From positions 1 through 33,053 of the forward strand of contig JAAZBG010000143.1 of the NCBI GenBank assembly GCA_012513915.1: DNA of 33,053 bases, given 5' to 3'. Origin of the DNA: Fibrobacter sp. GTDB taxonomy: Bacteria; Fibrobacterota; Chitinivibrionia; Chitinivibrionales; Chitinispirillaceae. The notes under the pieces are model-generated. The model saw only the letters and a list, made by a program, of their open reading frames with translations, made no database searches and was not told where the DNA came from. The position numbers were made by a program, and so were the translations under genes. Shown in pieces: positions 17,235 to 26,224 of this stretch. Each line of letters starts with the position of its first letter. Position 1 is the first letter of the stretch.

Positions 17235-17760
17235 TGAAACTTTGTATTCATGACTGCTCACAGGTGGGGGAGCGGGAGTGGTATTGTTACGGGATGAGAA
17301 ACTGGTCGTACTTCCAAAAGTAACACTGTTTGCAGGTTCACTGGTCTTTTTGCGAACTGATCATATGTTTTATACGAAATATAAAAATCCTGTAATCGGT
17401 TCTTACGGATTGATGTTTGTAATGCCGGTTTCACCAACGGTTATTGAATTTTTTCAAGGGTGACGAATAATTGTCTGAAGTCTGTGATGCACTAATTTGT
17501 ACTCGTAATCATGACGACCGTACTCGTGCTGATACTCTTACTTGGAATATTTCATCATCCAAATAAAATGCGGCAGAAGTAAATGTGGAACACCCGATCA
17601 ATCAGCTCAATGTGAATATAGATGCCAATTTACGAAGTTAGCGAACGCAGTAAACGAGTCATATGCCATCATAGATACGGTATACTATTGCCTTACATAA
17701 ATAACCACAATTATATTCCTTATTCATAAGGGATATTACTATTTACAGGGAAAACAGATT
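17235..17760. other. Intergenic region with possible gene debris
   Basis: A GTG-started frame (17278-17463, 61 aa, with LVVLPKVTLFAGSLVFL and MFVMPVSPTVIEFF) has a purine-rich GGGGGAGCGGGA just before it but no recognisable family. Another short open stretch near 17490-17567 reads protein-like (TRNHDDRTRADTLTW) without a start. Both may be remnants of a decayed gene; neither is called as functional. The GH43 promoter should lie in the right part. Confidence 0.35.
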
Positions 17761-18768
17761 ATGTCGAACGAAAACAAATTAAAACCCATATCAGAACCTC
17801 TGGTAACGCATATTTACACAGCAGATCCGTCCGCGCACGTATTTGATGGTAAGATTTATATCTACCCATCCCATGATATCGATGGTGGTGTTCCAGAAGA
17901 CGATTTTGGTGGTCACTTTTGTATGGAGGATTACCATATTCTTTCGATGAATAGTCCGACTGACACGAACGCTACTGATCACGGTGTTGCTTTGCATGTC
18001 AAAGATGTCCCATGGGCGGAAAAACAGATGTGGGCACCCGACGCAGCGTACAAAAACGGGACCTATTATTTGTACTTCCCCGCAAGAGCTAAAGATGGTG
18101 CTTTTTATATTGGTGTTGCAACCAGTAAGAATCCTGCAGGCCCTTTTAAAGCGCAGCCACAGGCTATTAAAGGCAGTTTCAGTATTGATCCGTGTTCATT
18201 TGTTGATGACGATGGTAAGGCGTATCTGTATTTCGGTGGTATTTGGGGTGGTCAGTTACAACGTTGGCAAACCGGCAAGTTTATTGCTGATGTAAAGTCA
18301 CCTTATGAACTCGAACCTGCCAATGATCAACCGGCACTTTGCGCCAAGGTTGCCTGCTTAACAGACGATATGCTCGAATTTGACGAAAAACCGCGTGATG
18401 TTGTTATTGTTGACGAAAACGGTAAGCCACTTCTCGCTGGTGACCATGATCGCAGATTCTTTGAAGGACCATGGATGCACAAACATAACGGCAAGTATTA
18501 TTTCTCCTATTCAACCGGTGATACTCACTATATTTGTTATGCAATGGCTGATAACCCTTACGGACCATTTACGTTTAAAGGTATTATTTTGAATCCGGTA
18601 ATCGGATGGACCACGCATCATTCAATTTGTGAATATAACGGTAAACCGTACCTGTTTTATCATGACAGCACACTTTCAGGTGGCAAAACTTTCCTGCGTT
18701 GCGTGAAAGTAACGGAGCTTACGTACAGAACAGACGGGACTATTGAGACTGTAACTGCGTATAAGTAA
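17761..18768 (+). CDS. Glycoside hydrolase family 43 (beta-xylosidase / alpha-L-arabinofuranosidase type), cytoplasmic
   Basis: 335 aa, single five-bladed beta-propeller domain. The three GH43 catalytic positions are visible: general base Asp22 (YTADPSAHVF), pKa-modulating Asp143 (FSIDPCSF) and general acid Glu235 (RFFEGPWMHK). WAPDAAYKNGTYYLYF and the metal-site-like GWTTHHSI (His286/287) also fit the family. There is no signal peptide, unlike the neighbouring enzymes, so it probably acts on imported oligosaccharides. It should release xylose or arabinose from xylo-oligosaccharides; which one is not decidable from sequence. Shine-Dalgarno is weak (AGGGAAAACAGATT). Confidence 0.9.
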   Translation: MSNENKLKPISEPLVTHIYTADPSAHVFDGKIYIYPSHDIDGGVPEDDFGGHFCMEDYHILSMNSPTDTNATDHGVALHVKDVPWAEKQMWAPDAAYKNGTYYLYFPARAKDGAFYIGVATSKNPAGPFKAQPQAIKGSFSIDPCSFVDDDGKAYLYFGGIWGGQLQRWQTGKFIADVKSPYELEPANDQPALCAKVACLTDDMLEFDEKPRDVVIVDENGKPLLAGDHDRRFFEGPWMHKHNGKYYFSYSTGDTHYICYAMADNPYGPFTFKGIILNPVIGWTTHHSICEYNGKPYLFYHDSTLSGGKTFLRCVKVTELTYRTDGTIETVTAYK

Positions 18769-19137
18769 AGTTTTAGCATATTCAACATTACAGCAATTCC
18801 GGGTTTTGCATTACTCAATATTCCGATGCATTCCCGGAATCCTGAACTGAGATTTAAAATTCCAGCTTGTATCCGGTCAGACGAATCATTGACAATGAAT
18901 TCTCAGAATTTGTACGATTTCAATTATTTGTAACCTTCTAATACTATTTCTTCCAATTTCTTTCTATTTACGGAAAGATATAAACATAACGTTTCAATAA
19001 AAATTATTGGATATTTATGATGTGTATCTGTTCAACACGGAAATTTCCAACTAACGTTAGCATGCTTACATTGTAATGCAGAGCCTGGTATCTTCTTTAC
19101 AATGTAGAATAAAAGTTTTAATCCAAAGGAGAAATCA
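18769..19137. other. Intergenic region between GH43 and GH3
   Basis: No gene is seen. An 8-bp inverted repeat ATTCCGGG (18796-18803) / CCCGGAAT (18833-18840) with a 29-nt loop lies soon after the GH43 stop but has no T-tract, so terminator function is doubtful. The right part is AT-rich and presumably contains the GH3 promoter; AAAGGAG before the GH3 ATG is a clear ribosome-binding site. Confidence 0.4.
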
Positions 19138-21033
19138 ATGAAAAGAGTATCCCCGTGTATTGTAATTACTATGATTTGCAGTATTGTGTTTACATTTTCA
19201 TGTGTCAGTTCCAAAAAGAATCTAACATCGGTTCCTGCGGAAGCAAAATACAGGAATGCATCACTACCGGTGGAAGAACGGGTAAACGACCTTATGTCGT
19301 ACATGACGCTTGATGAAAAGGTAGCACAGATGGCGCAGGCTGTCGTCTATGTGGCTTCACCAGCAGATGCCAAAAGTTATGGGCTTGGTTCAATTCTTGT
19401 CGGGGGAGGCGATCATCCGGGAAGCGGATTAAAGGCTAAAGACTGGTTGAATTTTTATAACGAATACCAGAAAGCTGCAATGCAAACCCGACTGGGCATT
19501 CCAATTCTTTTTGGAGTGGATGCTGTTCATGGAAACGCTAAAATAGAGGGCGCGACGGTGTTTCCCCATAACATCGGACTGGGAGCAACCAATGATGCTG
19601 CGCTAGTTGAGAAGATCGGACGGATTACCGCGATAGAATCAAGAGCTGCCGGATTGCACTGGAATTTTGCACCCTGTGTCGCTGTTGCACGTGATGAACG
19701 CTGGGGGCGTACGTACGAAAGTTTTTCTGAATCGCCTGATATCGTCTCTGCGCTTGGTATCGCTTATGTACATGGCCTGGAAAACGGAAACCGTGCTGCA
19801 CAAAACTCGATGGCAGCATGTGTCAAGCACTATTTTGCCGACGGTGGTGCCGAATGGGGAAGTGGGCCACATGGCATCGATAGAGGAAATAGTACACTTT
19901 CTGACGAGGATGTTCGCAAAATACACCTGGCACCCTATGTCGCAGCGTTAAAGGAAAAACCAGCATCTGTCATGATTTCATTTTCAGGTATTGGTGGTGA
20001 AGAGATGCACGGTAACAAGAAATGGATCGATGTTCTTAAACAGGAACTTAAATTTAACGGTATAATTATCTCGGACTGGGCGGGGCATAAAGAACTGAAA
20101 GGTGAAAATCTCTTCGCCCAATCGATAAACGCAGGAATGGACATGATAATGATACCCGAAGAATATCCGGATTTTGTTGTCGATGTTCCGCAGAATGTCA
20201 AAGATGGCATTATTACAAAAGAACGTATTGATGAGGCTGTTCGACGCATTCTGCGGGTGAAGTTTGAAATGGGTCTCTTCGAGAAGGCGCTCGCTGACGA
20301 AAGCCAGTTGAACACTGTCGGATGTGATGAACATATGGATGTTGCCCGTGAAGCAGTCAGAAAAAGTCTTGTTCTTCTAAAGAATGAAAATACCGCGCTT
20401 CCTTTATTAAAAACAGAGAAGGTTGCTATCGTCGGAACAAAAGCCAAGGACATGGGTGTTCTTTGCGGTGGCTGGACCTTATACTGGGGTGGTTATAGCG
20501 AATACGAACCGCTGGTGGCTCAACTTGAGCAAAATTCGAGGCGGGTAAAGTCCAGCGGTCTTGCCGTGAAAGGGAAAAATATTCTGGAGGCATTTACTGC
20601 GACTGCCGGGGCCTCTGTGCTCTATTCTGATGACGGTAGCGCAATTGACGGAGCTAAAAAGGCGATTGTCGTTATTGGAGAAGTTCCTTACGCCGAATTT
20701 TTTGGCGACTTAAAAGACCTGTCGGTTTCGAAAGCAGATGTTGACAAAATTAAAAAGCTTAAAGCGCAAGGAATTTCTGTGATTGCAGTGATTGTCAGCG
20801 GACGTCCGATGATCATTAGCGAGATTGAGGCTGATTGCGATGCGATCGTTGCAGCATGGCTTCCCGGCTCGATGGCTGGTCCTGGAATTGCCGATGTACT
20901 CTACGGTGATTATGATTTCAGCGGCAAGTTGTCCTTTACATGGCCCAAAGACATGGCTCAGCTTCCAATCAACGTTGGTGATGGTAAAGAGGGACTTTAC
21001 CCCTTTGGTTACGGTCTGCGTTATAAGCAATAA
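19138..21033 (+). CDS. Glycoside hydrolase family 3 lipoprotein (beta-glucosidase/beta-xylosidase type)
   Basis: 631 aa. The hydrophobic leader ends at Cys22 (FTFSCVSS), so a membrane-anchored lipoprotein is likely. The N-terminal TIM-barrel domain (40-400) shows GVDAVHG at 126-132, KHYFADGG (230-237) and the nucleophile Asp313 in IIISDWAG. The C-terminal alpha/beta domain (405-631) shows KSLVLLKNENTALPLL, GEVPYAE with Glu520 as likely acid/base (as in plant exo-glucanase ExoI), and LPGSMAGPGIADVLYGDYDFSGKL-type ending. It would remove terminal glucose or xylose from oligosaccharides in the periplasm or at the outer surface. Strong Shine-Dalgarno AAAGGAG. A shared bidirectional terminator separates it from the convergent GH30 gene. 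Confidence 0.93.
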   Translation: MKRVSPCIVITMICSIVFTFSCVSSKKNLTSVPAEAKYRNASLPVEERVNDLMSYMTLDEKVAQMAQAVVYVASPADAKSYGLGSILVGGGDHPGSGLKAKDWLNFYNEYQKAAMQTRLGIPILFGVDAVHGNAKIEGATVFPHNIGLGATNDAALVEKIGRITAIESRAAGLHWNFAPCVAVARDERWGRTYESFSESPDIVSALGIAYVHGLENGNRAAQNSMAACVKHYFADGGAEWGSGPHGIDRGNSTLSDEDVRKIHLAPYVAALKEKPASVMISFSGIGGEEMHGNKKWIDVLKQELKFNGIIISDWAGHKELKGENLFAQSINAGMDMIMIPEEYPDFVVDVPQNVKDGIITKERIDEAVRRILRVKFEMGLFEKALADESQLNTVGCDEHMDVAREAVRKSLVLLKNENTALPLLKTEKVAIVGTKAKDMGVLCGGWTLYWGGYSEYEPLVAQLEQNSRRVKSSGLAVKGKNILEAFTATAGASVLYSDDGSAIDGAKKAIVVIGEVPYAEFFGDLKDLSVSKADVDKIKKLKAQGISVIAVIVSGRPMIISEIEADCDAIVAAWLPGSMAGPGIADVLYGDYDFSGKLSFTWPKDMAQLPINVGDGKEGLYPFGYGLRYKQ

Positions 21034-21087
21034 GGGTGTTGACATGTTGCAAGAAGGATGTTTTCAGCCAATTTGCGCTGGAAAATG

Positions 21088-21208
21088 AGACCTCACCCCC
21101 GGCCCCTCTCCCATAGGAGAGGGGTGAATTACTTGACATAACAATATATCACCTTGTATTTCTTACTCCCCCTCTCCTATGGGAGAGGGGGTTGGGGGGG
21201 TGAGGTCT
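21088..21208. repeat. 121-bp palindromic MITE-like element
   Basis: Perfect 13-bp outer inverted repeats AGACCTCACCCCC (21088-21100) and GGGGGTGAGGTCT (21196-21208) enclose two internal hairpins, CCCCTCTCC/GGAGAGGGG (21103-21124) and CCCCCTCTCC/GGAGAGGGGG (21168-21191), arranged as an inverted pair around an AT-rich centre. The arms are related to the repeat at 3203-3245. It sits in the 3' noncoding gap of the GH3 gene. Confidence 0.8.
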
Positions 21209-21240
21209 ATTCACGTTAAGCAAGCAGAATGTCACAAAAA

Positions 21241-21289
21241 AATAGAGGATCAAGTCATTTGGCTTGATCCTCTATTTTTTTTTTTTTTT
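21241..21289 (+). terminator. Strong bidirectional terminator between convergent GH3 and GH30 genes
   Basis: AATAGAGGATCAAG (21241-21254) pairs perfectly with CTTGATCCTCTATT (21263-21276), followed by a run of 13 further T residues on the plus strand and a 7-T run on the minus strand. It lies 12 nt past the GH30 stop on that strand and therefore serves both genes. Confidence 0.92.
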
Positions 21290-21300
21290 AAAATTCAAAC

Positions 21301-22758
21301 TTACATCTTAGGAAAAATAAACGTACTCCATGATCGTGGTGGCAAACTGACTTTTATTACACTGCCTTTTAAGCTGATAGTTTTTTCAACAGGATTAACG
21401 AGATCATTCTGAGCGATTACAACAATCTCTCCGTCAGGATTTGTAAAAGCTATTGCATTGCGGTAGCCTTCTTTCAATGACGTATATTTTGCACCTGGTT
21501 TGACATAGTAAGAAAAGTGCTTGATAGCATAGTACATCGGTGTGTAAACCGATTCTTTTTTTGCTCTGTCCACAACAATAGCAGCGTTTTGCGGCCAGGG
21601 GCGTGCGGCATCGATACTTTTTCCCTCTTCATCAAGAATCATGTTCCACAATAAGTAGGAGTTTACCCCTTCGTCAAAGTAGGTTTTTATTTTATTCCAC
21701 GTATATGAACCGTATGACCAGTCATTTTGGGGTTTATCCGGATCAAACCCTGGTTTCCAGTGCCAGTTTCCGCATTCGGTTTCTGTCTGCATTATATTTT
21801 TATCAGGATATGATGCTCGTGTTTTCGCAACACTGGCCACACCATCCCATTGAAAGCCAACACAACTGACATAGCTGTTCGCTTTTTTATCACTTAATAC
21901 TGTTTTGGGGTAGGCATCAAAATTACCGTCCTGGATCGTTCCAAGCATGATTCTGCCCGACAAGTTGCTTTTTTCAAATAATGGTCCAAGATAATCCCTT
22001 ATAAAAACAAGAAACTGATCCGGCTCCCAGGCGCAGCTCGGGTATTTGGTCAGTATTGTCGGCTCATTCTGAACTGCCACCATGTAAATTTCCAGACCTT
22101 CAGCCTTATAGCTTTCGATAAATTTTTTCAAATACAACGCATAGGCATCATAGATTTTTGGTTTGTTTTTGAAATTTCCACTGTCAAAATCACGGTTGGT
22201 TTTCATCCATGTCGGTGGAGTCCACGCTGAACCCCAGAGTTTCATGTCAGGATTATATTTTAATGATGCTCTTATATACGGGATAAGTTTTTCCTTGTCA
22301 CGTGCGATTGAAAATTTTTTCATTGCATAGTCATTTCTTTTTTCGTTAAGCGTATACCTGCTCTCGGCATAGTCGCTTGCACCGATAGGAATTCGGCAGA
22401 TAGTGAATTTTGCTCCGCTTTCCTGATCAAATAGCGCTTTTAAAACCTCATCCTGCTTTTCCTGAGACAATAGTGACAATGCGGTCCATCCTTTTTCGTT
22501 ATATGCACCACCGAATCCGTCGATTGTCTGCTTAAGGTTGTCAACATCGACCAGAATATCAGCCCTACCGCTACTATCTGAAACCAGGGACTGTGCATCA
22601 GGCATATCACTCCACATCGCATCCTGTGTTGACAATTTCCACTTTACAGTAATGCTGCTGGAATCCAACGCATTACCTGCAACACTGCTCGAACCCGCAA
22701 CAGCTACACTACTCAACGATAACAAAAAGAGCAATGAGCCGGTTATTACTTTTGTCAT
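21301..22758 (-). CDS. Secreted glycoside hydrolase family 30
   Basis: 485 aa from ATG 22758, chosen because AGGAG precedes it by about 8 nt and the signal peptide (1-21, SLLFLLSLSSVAVA) then starts correctly; an upstream in-frame ATG at 22824 would bury it. The catalytic domain runs from about 68: TIDGFGGAYNEKGW (78-91), CRIPIGASDYA (121-131), WGSAWTPPTWMKTN (175-188). Acid/base is Glu232 in VAVQNEPT; nucleophile is Glu326 (or 328) in QTETECGNW. A side beta-domain closes the protein (VVIAQNDL, LPPRSWSTF). The form is closest to glucocerebrosidase-like GH30 subfamilies, which include beta-1,6-glucanases, beta-glucosidases and xylosidases; glucuronoxylanase activity is not excluded. Confidence 0.9.
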   Translation of the reverse strand: MTKVITGSLLFLLSLSSVAVAGSSSVAGNALDSSSITVKWKLSTQDAMWSDMPDAQSLVSDSSGRADILVDVDNLKQTIDGFGGAYNEKGWTALSLLSQEKQDEVLKALFDQESGAKFTICRIPIGASDYAESRYTLNEKRNDYAMKKFSIARDKEKLIPYIRASLKYNPDMKLWGSAWTPPTWMKTNRDFDSGNFKNKPKIYDAYALYLKKFIESYKAEGLEIYMVAVQNEPTILTKYPSCAWEPDQFLVFIRDYLGPLFEKSNLSGRIMLGTIQDGNFDAYPKTVLSDKKANSYVSCVGFQWDGVASVAKTRASYPDKNIMQTETECGNWHWKPGFDPDKPQNDWSYGSYTWNKIKTYFDEGVNSYLLWNMILDEEGKSIDAARPWPQNAAIVVDRAKKESVYTPMYYAIKHFSYYVKPGAKYTSLKEGYRNAIAFTNPDGEIVVIAQNDLVNPVEKTISLKGSVIKVSLPPRSWSTFIFPKM

Positions 22759-23160
22759 GTACTTCTCCTCTGAATGGTTATGATACAAAACGTGATATTT
22801 TAATGACTGTAAAACATGATACAAGATCTAATGATCGTTAATTTTAGAAGAATCCGATGATAAAATACTGGTAGGTATGTATCGTTTTTCGTCTGAGTTT
22901 AAAATAGTGCTTGTGTCTGGCTTATTCAACGAGTTTACTGAAATTTTTGGAGAAAGCTGGTACTATTTTTGGGGATGGTTGTGAATTGCACGACTGATGA
23001 CAGGCCATGGGCGAATATTCTTTAGACATTCAGTTTACCCTTTCATAAAACGCATAGCGCGCTTTGCCGCATGTTGCTTTACCTAAAAATACAGTTGCAT
23101 GAAAAAATCTTATATTTATAGGCAATGATAGTATATGACTCCCGTATAAATACAATTTAT
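22759..23160. other. Divergent intergenic region upstream of GH30
   Basis: No supported gene. A plus-strand frame of about 47 codons ending near 22982 reads partly protein-like (SGLFNEFTEIFGESWYYFWGW) but lacks a ribosome-binding site and known relatives. The GH30 promoter should lie here on the minus strand. Confidence 0.4.
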
Positions 23161-23311
23161 AAAAGAGCAATGAATTATGTAAGTCTATGAAAAATAATTA
23201 ATTTTAAATTAAAAATATAAAAAAAATAAATTATATGGAGAGCAATTAACTACATAATATTGTTTTTATTTTTGGAAATATGTAAAAAATTGAAATATAT
23301 TAGCATTAGGT
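23161..23311 (+). promoter_or_regulatory. Conserved twin-GAGCAAT leader, copy 1
   Basis: Two GAGCAAT boxes (23165-23171 and 23240-23246) lie exactly 75 bp apart. They sit inside AT-rich sequence that also shares AAAGAGCAAT, a CTATGAAAA stretch, GGAGAGCAAT.AACT and AAAAAATTGA.ATATATT with the region upstream of the paralogous esterase at 26675. Outside these blocks the two regions differ. The conserved pattern suggests a shared promoter or operator or a 5' leader RNA. Confidence 0.5.
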
Positions 23312-23390
23312 AATAACACTTTTTATAAAATGTAATCAAATCTTAAGTACTACATACAGGCCAGGGTTTTTAATCTGAAAGGCAATCAGA

Positions 23391-24452
23391 ATGATCAGAT
23401 CAAATTTTTTTAAGAAAAGTGCTTCAATAGCGGTTTCAGCCTTGTTTGCAGGCTCACTGCTCTCCAGTAATGCATTCTCGCAGGATCCAAATTTTTACAT
23501 CTTTCTTGCATTCGGTCAGTCGAATATGGATGGTGCTGGTGCGATCGAGGCTCAGGATAAGACTGGCATCAGTGACCGGTTTAGGGTGATGTACCCTGCT
23601 GATAATGATGCCGGTCGTACAAAAGGAAAATGGGCTACCGCTATACCTCCTCTTTGCCGCAGTACAACGAAGCTTTGTCCGGCAGATTATTTTGGACGGA
23701 CGCTCATTGACAGTTTGCCATCGAATATTAAAATCGGTATTATTAACGTGTCTATTCCCGGTACAAAAATTGAAGTGTTTGTAAAGGAAAGCTATCAGAG
23801 TTATCTATCGGGACTTTCTTCACAGGATAAGTATATCAAGGACTATGCAAATAATTCCTATGGCGGGAACCCCTATGGCCGATTGGTTGAAATGGGTAAA
23901 CTTGCGCAGAAAGATGGTGTCATAAAAGGCTTTTTGTTACATCAGGGAGAATCGAATCCCAATGATGCCCAATGGGTGAAAAAAGTTAAAAGTATTTACG
24001 ATAATTTTTTGACCGAATTTAGTCTAAAAGCATCTGAAACGCCTCTTCTTGCTGGTGAATTATTATATACCAATAAGGGTGGTGCATGTGGTGCATTTAA
24101 TACCTACATTAACTCCTTGCATGACGCAATACCGAACGCCCACGCGATATCCGCTGATGGACTTACCGGTGTTGATCAGTATCACTTTACATCCGCAAGC
24201 TATCGTACCTTTGGAAAACGATATGCTGATACCATGCTTACCATTCTAAGAAAACAGTCGACCGGTGTAATTGCCAGGAATAATTTAACAGTAAAAAACT
24301 ATAAGAACACTGCAATTACTTCGTTATATTCCATTGATGGTAAAAAAATCCCGGCAGGCTCAGTTCAGAATCTTACTGCAGGAAAGAAACATTGCGTATA
24401 TGTAATGCAAACACTGGGAAAACAGGCATCATTGGTTGTTAAGCCCGAGTAA
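23391..24452 (+). CDS. Secreted SASA/CE6-like carbohydrate acetyl-esterase (paralog 1)
   Basis: 353 aa. Signal peptide 1-30 (ending NAFSQ). The SGNH-like esterase core has nucleophile Ser44 in FGQSNMDG, the QGESN block at 185-189, and Asp262/His265 in DQYHF as the remaining catalytic residues. This is the SASA (DUF303) fold that covers sialate O-acetylesterases and CE6 acetyl-xylan esterases; in a hemicellulase context acetyl-xylan deacetylation is likely. The last 60 residues (ITSLYSIDGKKIPAGSVQ, CVYVMQ) look like a short Por/FlgD-type export tail. It is paralogous to the gene at 26675 and shares its leader. AAAGG lies upstream of the ATG. Confidence 0.87.
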   Translation: MIRSNFFKKSASIAVSALFAGSLLSSNAFSQDPNFYIFLAFGQSNMDGAGAIEAQDKTGISDRFRVMYPADNDAGRTKGKWATAIPPLCRSTTKLCPADYFGRTLIDSLPSNIKIGIINVSIPGTKIEVFVKESYQSYLSGLSSQDKYIKDYANNSYGGNPYGRLVEMGKLAQKDGVIKGFLLHQGESNPNDAQWVKKVKSIYDNFLTEFSLKASETPLLAGELLYTNKGGACGAFNTYINSLHDAIPNAHAISADGLTGVDQYHFTSASYRTFGKRYADTMLTILRKQSTGVIARNNLTVKNYKNTAITSLYSIDGKKIPAGSVQNLTAGKKHCVYVMQTLGKQASLVVKPE

Positions 24453-24472
24453 TTTTTTCTAATATGTCGAGT

Positions 24473-24542
24473 GGGGGATTAATCTTAATTTTCCCCCTGC
24501 TTAATTTCATAACCGTTCTTTTTCTGCGTGGACGGTTTTGTA
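24473..24542 (+). terminator. Candidate terminator hairpins after esterase 1
   Basis: Two weak hairpins follow the stop: GGGGGA..TCCCCC (24473-24497, imperfect stem) and AACCGT (24511-24516) / ACGGTT (24532-24537) followed by TT. Either could end the esterase transcript; neither has a long T-tract. Confidence 0.35.
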
Positions 24543-24627
24543 ATTCTTACCCTTCTTGAGTCACCAGAATTATACAGTTGGAGCGAATGCATGCAGATAC
24601 TACTACTCTGTCCCGTTACGCGCCCCC

Positions 24628-24638
24628 CCCCCGCGCCC
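24628..24638. repeat. Target-site duplication, left (CCCCCGCGCCC)
   Basis: The 11 bases next to the left inverted repeat are identical to the 11 bases after the right one (26214-26224). This is the length expected for IS4-type insertions. The target is an unusually C-rich tract. Confidence 0.9.
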
Positions 24639-24658
24639 CAATGTCGTTAACTTAACGT

Positions 24659-24691
24659 TGACACGATGAAAGTACAGCTTTCATCGCGTCA
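24659..24691 (+). promoter_or_regulatory. Hairpin inside the left end of the IS
   Basis: TGAC-A-CGATGAAAG (24659-24672), loop TACAG, CTTTCATCG-C-GTCA (24678-24691): 13 pairs with one mismatch. There is no T-tract. Position about 150 nt before the transposase start suggests a role against read-through transcription or translation, by analogy with IS10/IS50; this is inference. Confidence 0.5.
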
Positions 24692-24840
24692 CTTAGTAGG
24701 CCAAGAGACTCTTATCCTTTAATATTTATTTAAAATAGCACGATGATTTTGCAGCGTTTTTACTTGACAAAAATGTTGAGCAAAAATCATTTTTAAGTTT
24801 GTAAACAATTGATTTTAAACACTCAATACAGGTTGACACA

Positions 24841-26200
24841 ATGGTAAGAACCCCTGCAAAATCCGTGCCAAAACTACGCTTTTAGCGCACTTAAATCTAT
24901 TATCTCAGACTCCGTTGATACACAGTATCTCTTAAATCCTAACGCATTCTCCCGTGACCGATGCTTGACGTATCCTAAGCTCGTTGCCTTTCTTTTTAGT
25001 GCCGTTGCTGCTCATAAAAATGCTGGCATCAGCATCAGACTTAACGAATTTTTTGCACTTTCTTCCTTATCCCAACTTCTTCCTGATGCTCAACCTTGCT
25101 CCGGTGCTGCGATATCAACTGCACGTGCTAAAATTGATTACCGTGCCTTTCAAGATATGTTTAACAAAGCTGTAAATGTAGCTCAAAGGCTCATTCCCCT
25201 TGATGACTCCCACTTGTGGAAAGGTCTGTATAGGGTAATTGCTCTTGACGGATCTAAATACACACTTCCACATTCCCTGGATATTATTGATGCACTGGAT
25301 CCCGATGCGGGACTTCACAATAATGGAAAAGGTCATTTTCCTCAGTGTCTTGTGATGACCGCATATGATGTACTTGCTGAGTATCCACTTGAAATCGAAA
25401 TTTTACCATCCGCAACATCAGAACGTGCTATTGCACAAAAAATACTACCAGCATTACCATCAAAAGCAATCTTACTTCACGACAGAGGCTTTCCATCATT
25501 TAAGTACATGCACTATCTACACAATGAATATAACGGCTATTATGTCTTCAGATGTCCATCAAAAGAAACGTTTCCTGCGGTTCTCAAATTCATTAGCAAG
25601 GGTGCCAAAGAGCAAGTTATCTCAATTGCCCCAACATTATCATACATGAGCGAACTATCACCCCAAGAACGTATTGATGCAGCCCCAATTAAGGTCCGTG
25701 CAATTCGCATTGACAACGGCGATGGTTCGGTGTCGGTACTGCTTACCAATATGTTTGATACCGATACCTTTACCTATAATGATATAGTTGACCTTTACTA
25801 TAAAAGGTGGCCTGTTGAAGTACATTACCGAAATGACAAATGTATTCTGGAAATCGAAAAGTTTCATTCCAGAAGCACTAATGGCATTAAACAGGAAATT
25901 TACTGCGCAGCCATCGTTTCAGTCATTGCACGTATAGTAACACATACAGAAAACGAGAAACCGGAACCTCAATTTAAAAATGCAGTCATGTGCTTTGCAA
26001 TGTATGCGGCATTTCTTGTATCCGATAATGCGCAAGTGGCACATACGATTTTCTCAAGACTGCTTGAAGATGTTCAACGAGTCCGATATCATAAACATAA
26101 GTTTCAAAGAACGTCTCAACCGAGAATTTGTAAAAAACCGCCCAATAAATGGGCGCTTAAAAATCGTTCACAACTACCTGTCCCCCCATGTAAAGCTTAA
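24841..26200 (+). CDS. IS4-family DDE transposase, interrupted by an apparent +1 frameshift
   Basis: The main frame reads 411 aa from a TTG at 24965 to 26200, but it is open back to 24848 and that upstream part (SALKSIISDS, LLNPNAFSRDRCL) is clearly transposase-like. The natural ATG at 24841 opens a different frame (MVRTPAKSVPKLRF) that stops at TAG 24883-24885 within CGC-TTT-TAG-CGC; skipping one T joins the two into about 452 aa. Catalytic residues: Asp in IALDGSKYT, Asp in LLHDRGF, and the perfect Y-(2)-R-(3)-E-(6)-K block YYKRWPVEVHYRNDK. The slip site could be a one-base insertion, a read error, or programmed +1 frameshifting; without a bypass only a truncated product could be made from TTG 24965 or a similar start. 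Confidence 0.88.
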
Positions 26201-26213
26201 GTTAACGACATTG

Positions 26214-26224
26214 CCCCCGCGCCC
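26214..26224. repeat. Target-site duplication, right (CCCCCGCGCCC)
   Basis: Identical to 24628-24638. Joining the flanks gives the original site, a long C-rich run followed by GCAGGGGGA that could form a GC hairpin in the gap downstream of esterase 1. From here to 26498 no gene is seen. Confidence 0.9.

Larger units (their letters stand above)
24639..26213 (+). mobile_element. Complete IS4-family insertion sequence, 1575 bp
   Basis: Terminal inverted repeats CAATGTCGTTAACTTAA at 24639-24655 and its complement at 26197-26213 are perfect over 17 bp and continue imperfectly for about 10 more. An exact 11-bp target duplication flanks it. Inside is one transposase gene with the IS4 Y-(2)-R-(3)-E-(6)-K signature. 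A hairpin just inside the left end resembles those that guard IS10/IS50 against read-through expression. It inserted between the two paralogous esterase genes without touching either, and the intact ends and duplication suggest a recent event. Confidence 0.93.

Noticed and set aside
17278..17463. GTG-started 61-codon frame after the BNR_4 gene
   Set aside because: A purine-rich stretch precedes it, but the sequence has no recognisable family and may be debris; kept only as a note under the intergenic region.
19935..20453. 172-codon minus-strand frame within GH3
   Set aside because: Antisense shadow of the GH3 coding sequence, which has complete catalytic motifs.
21088..21208. Reading the paired hairpins as a CRISPR array
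   Set aside because: Only two inverted arms, no direct repeats with regular spacers and no cas genes.
24764..24769. TTGACA as -35 of a transposase promoter
   Set aside because: No acceptable -10 hexamer lies 16-18 nt downstream, so the promoter is not supported.
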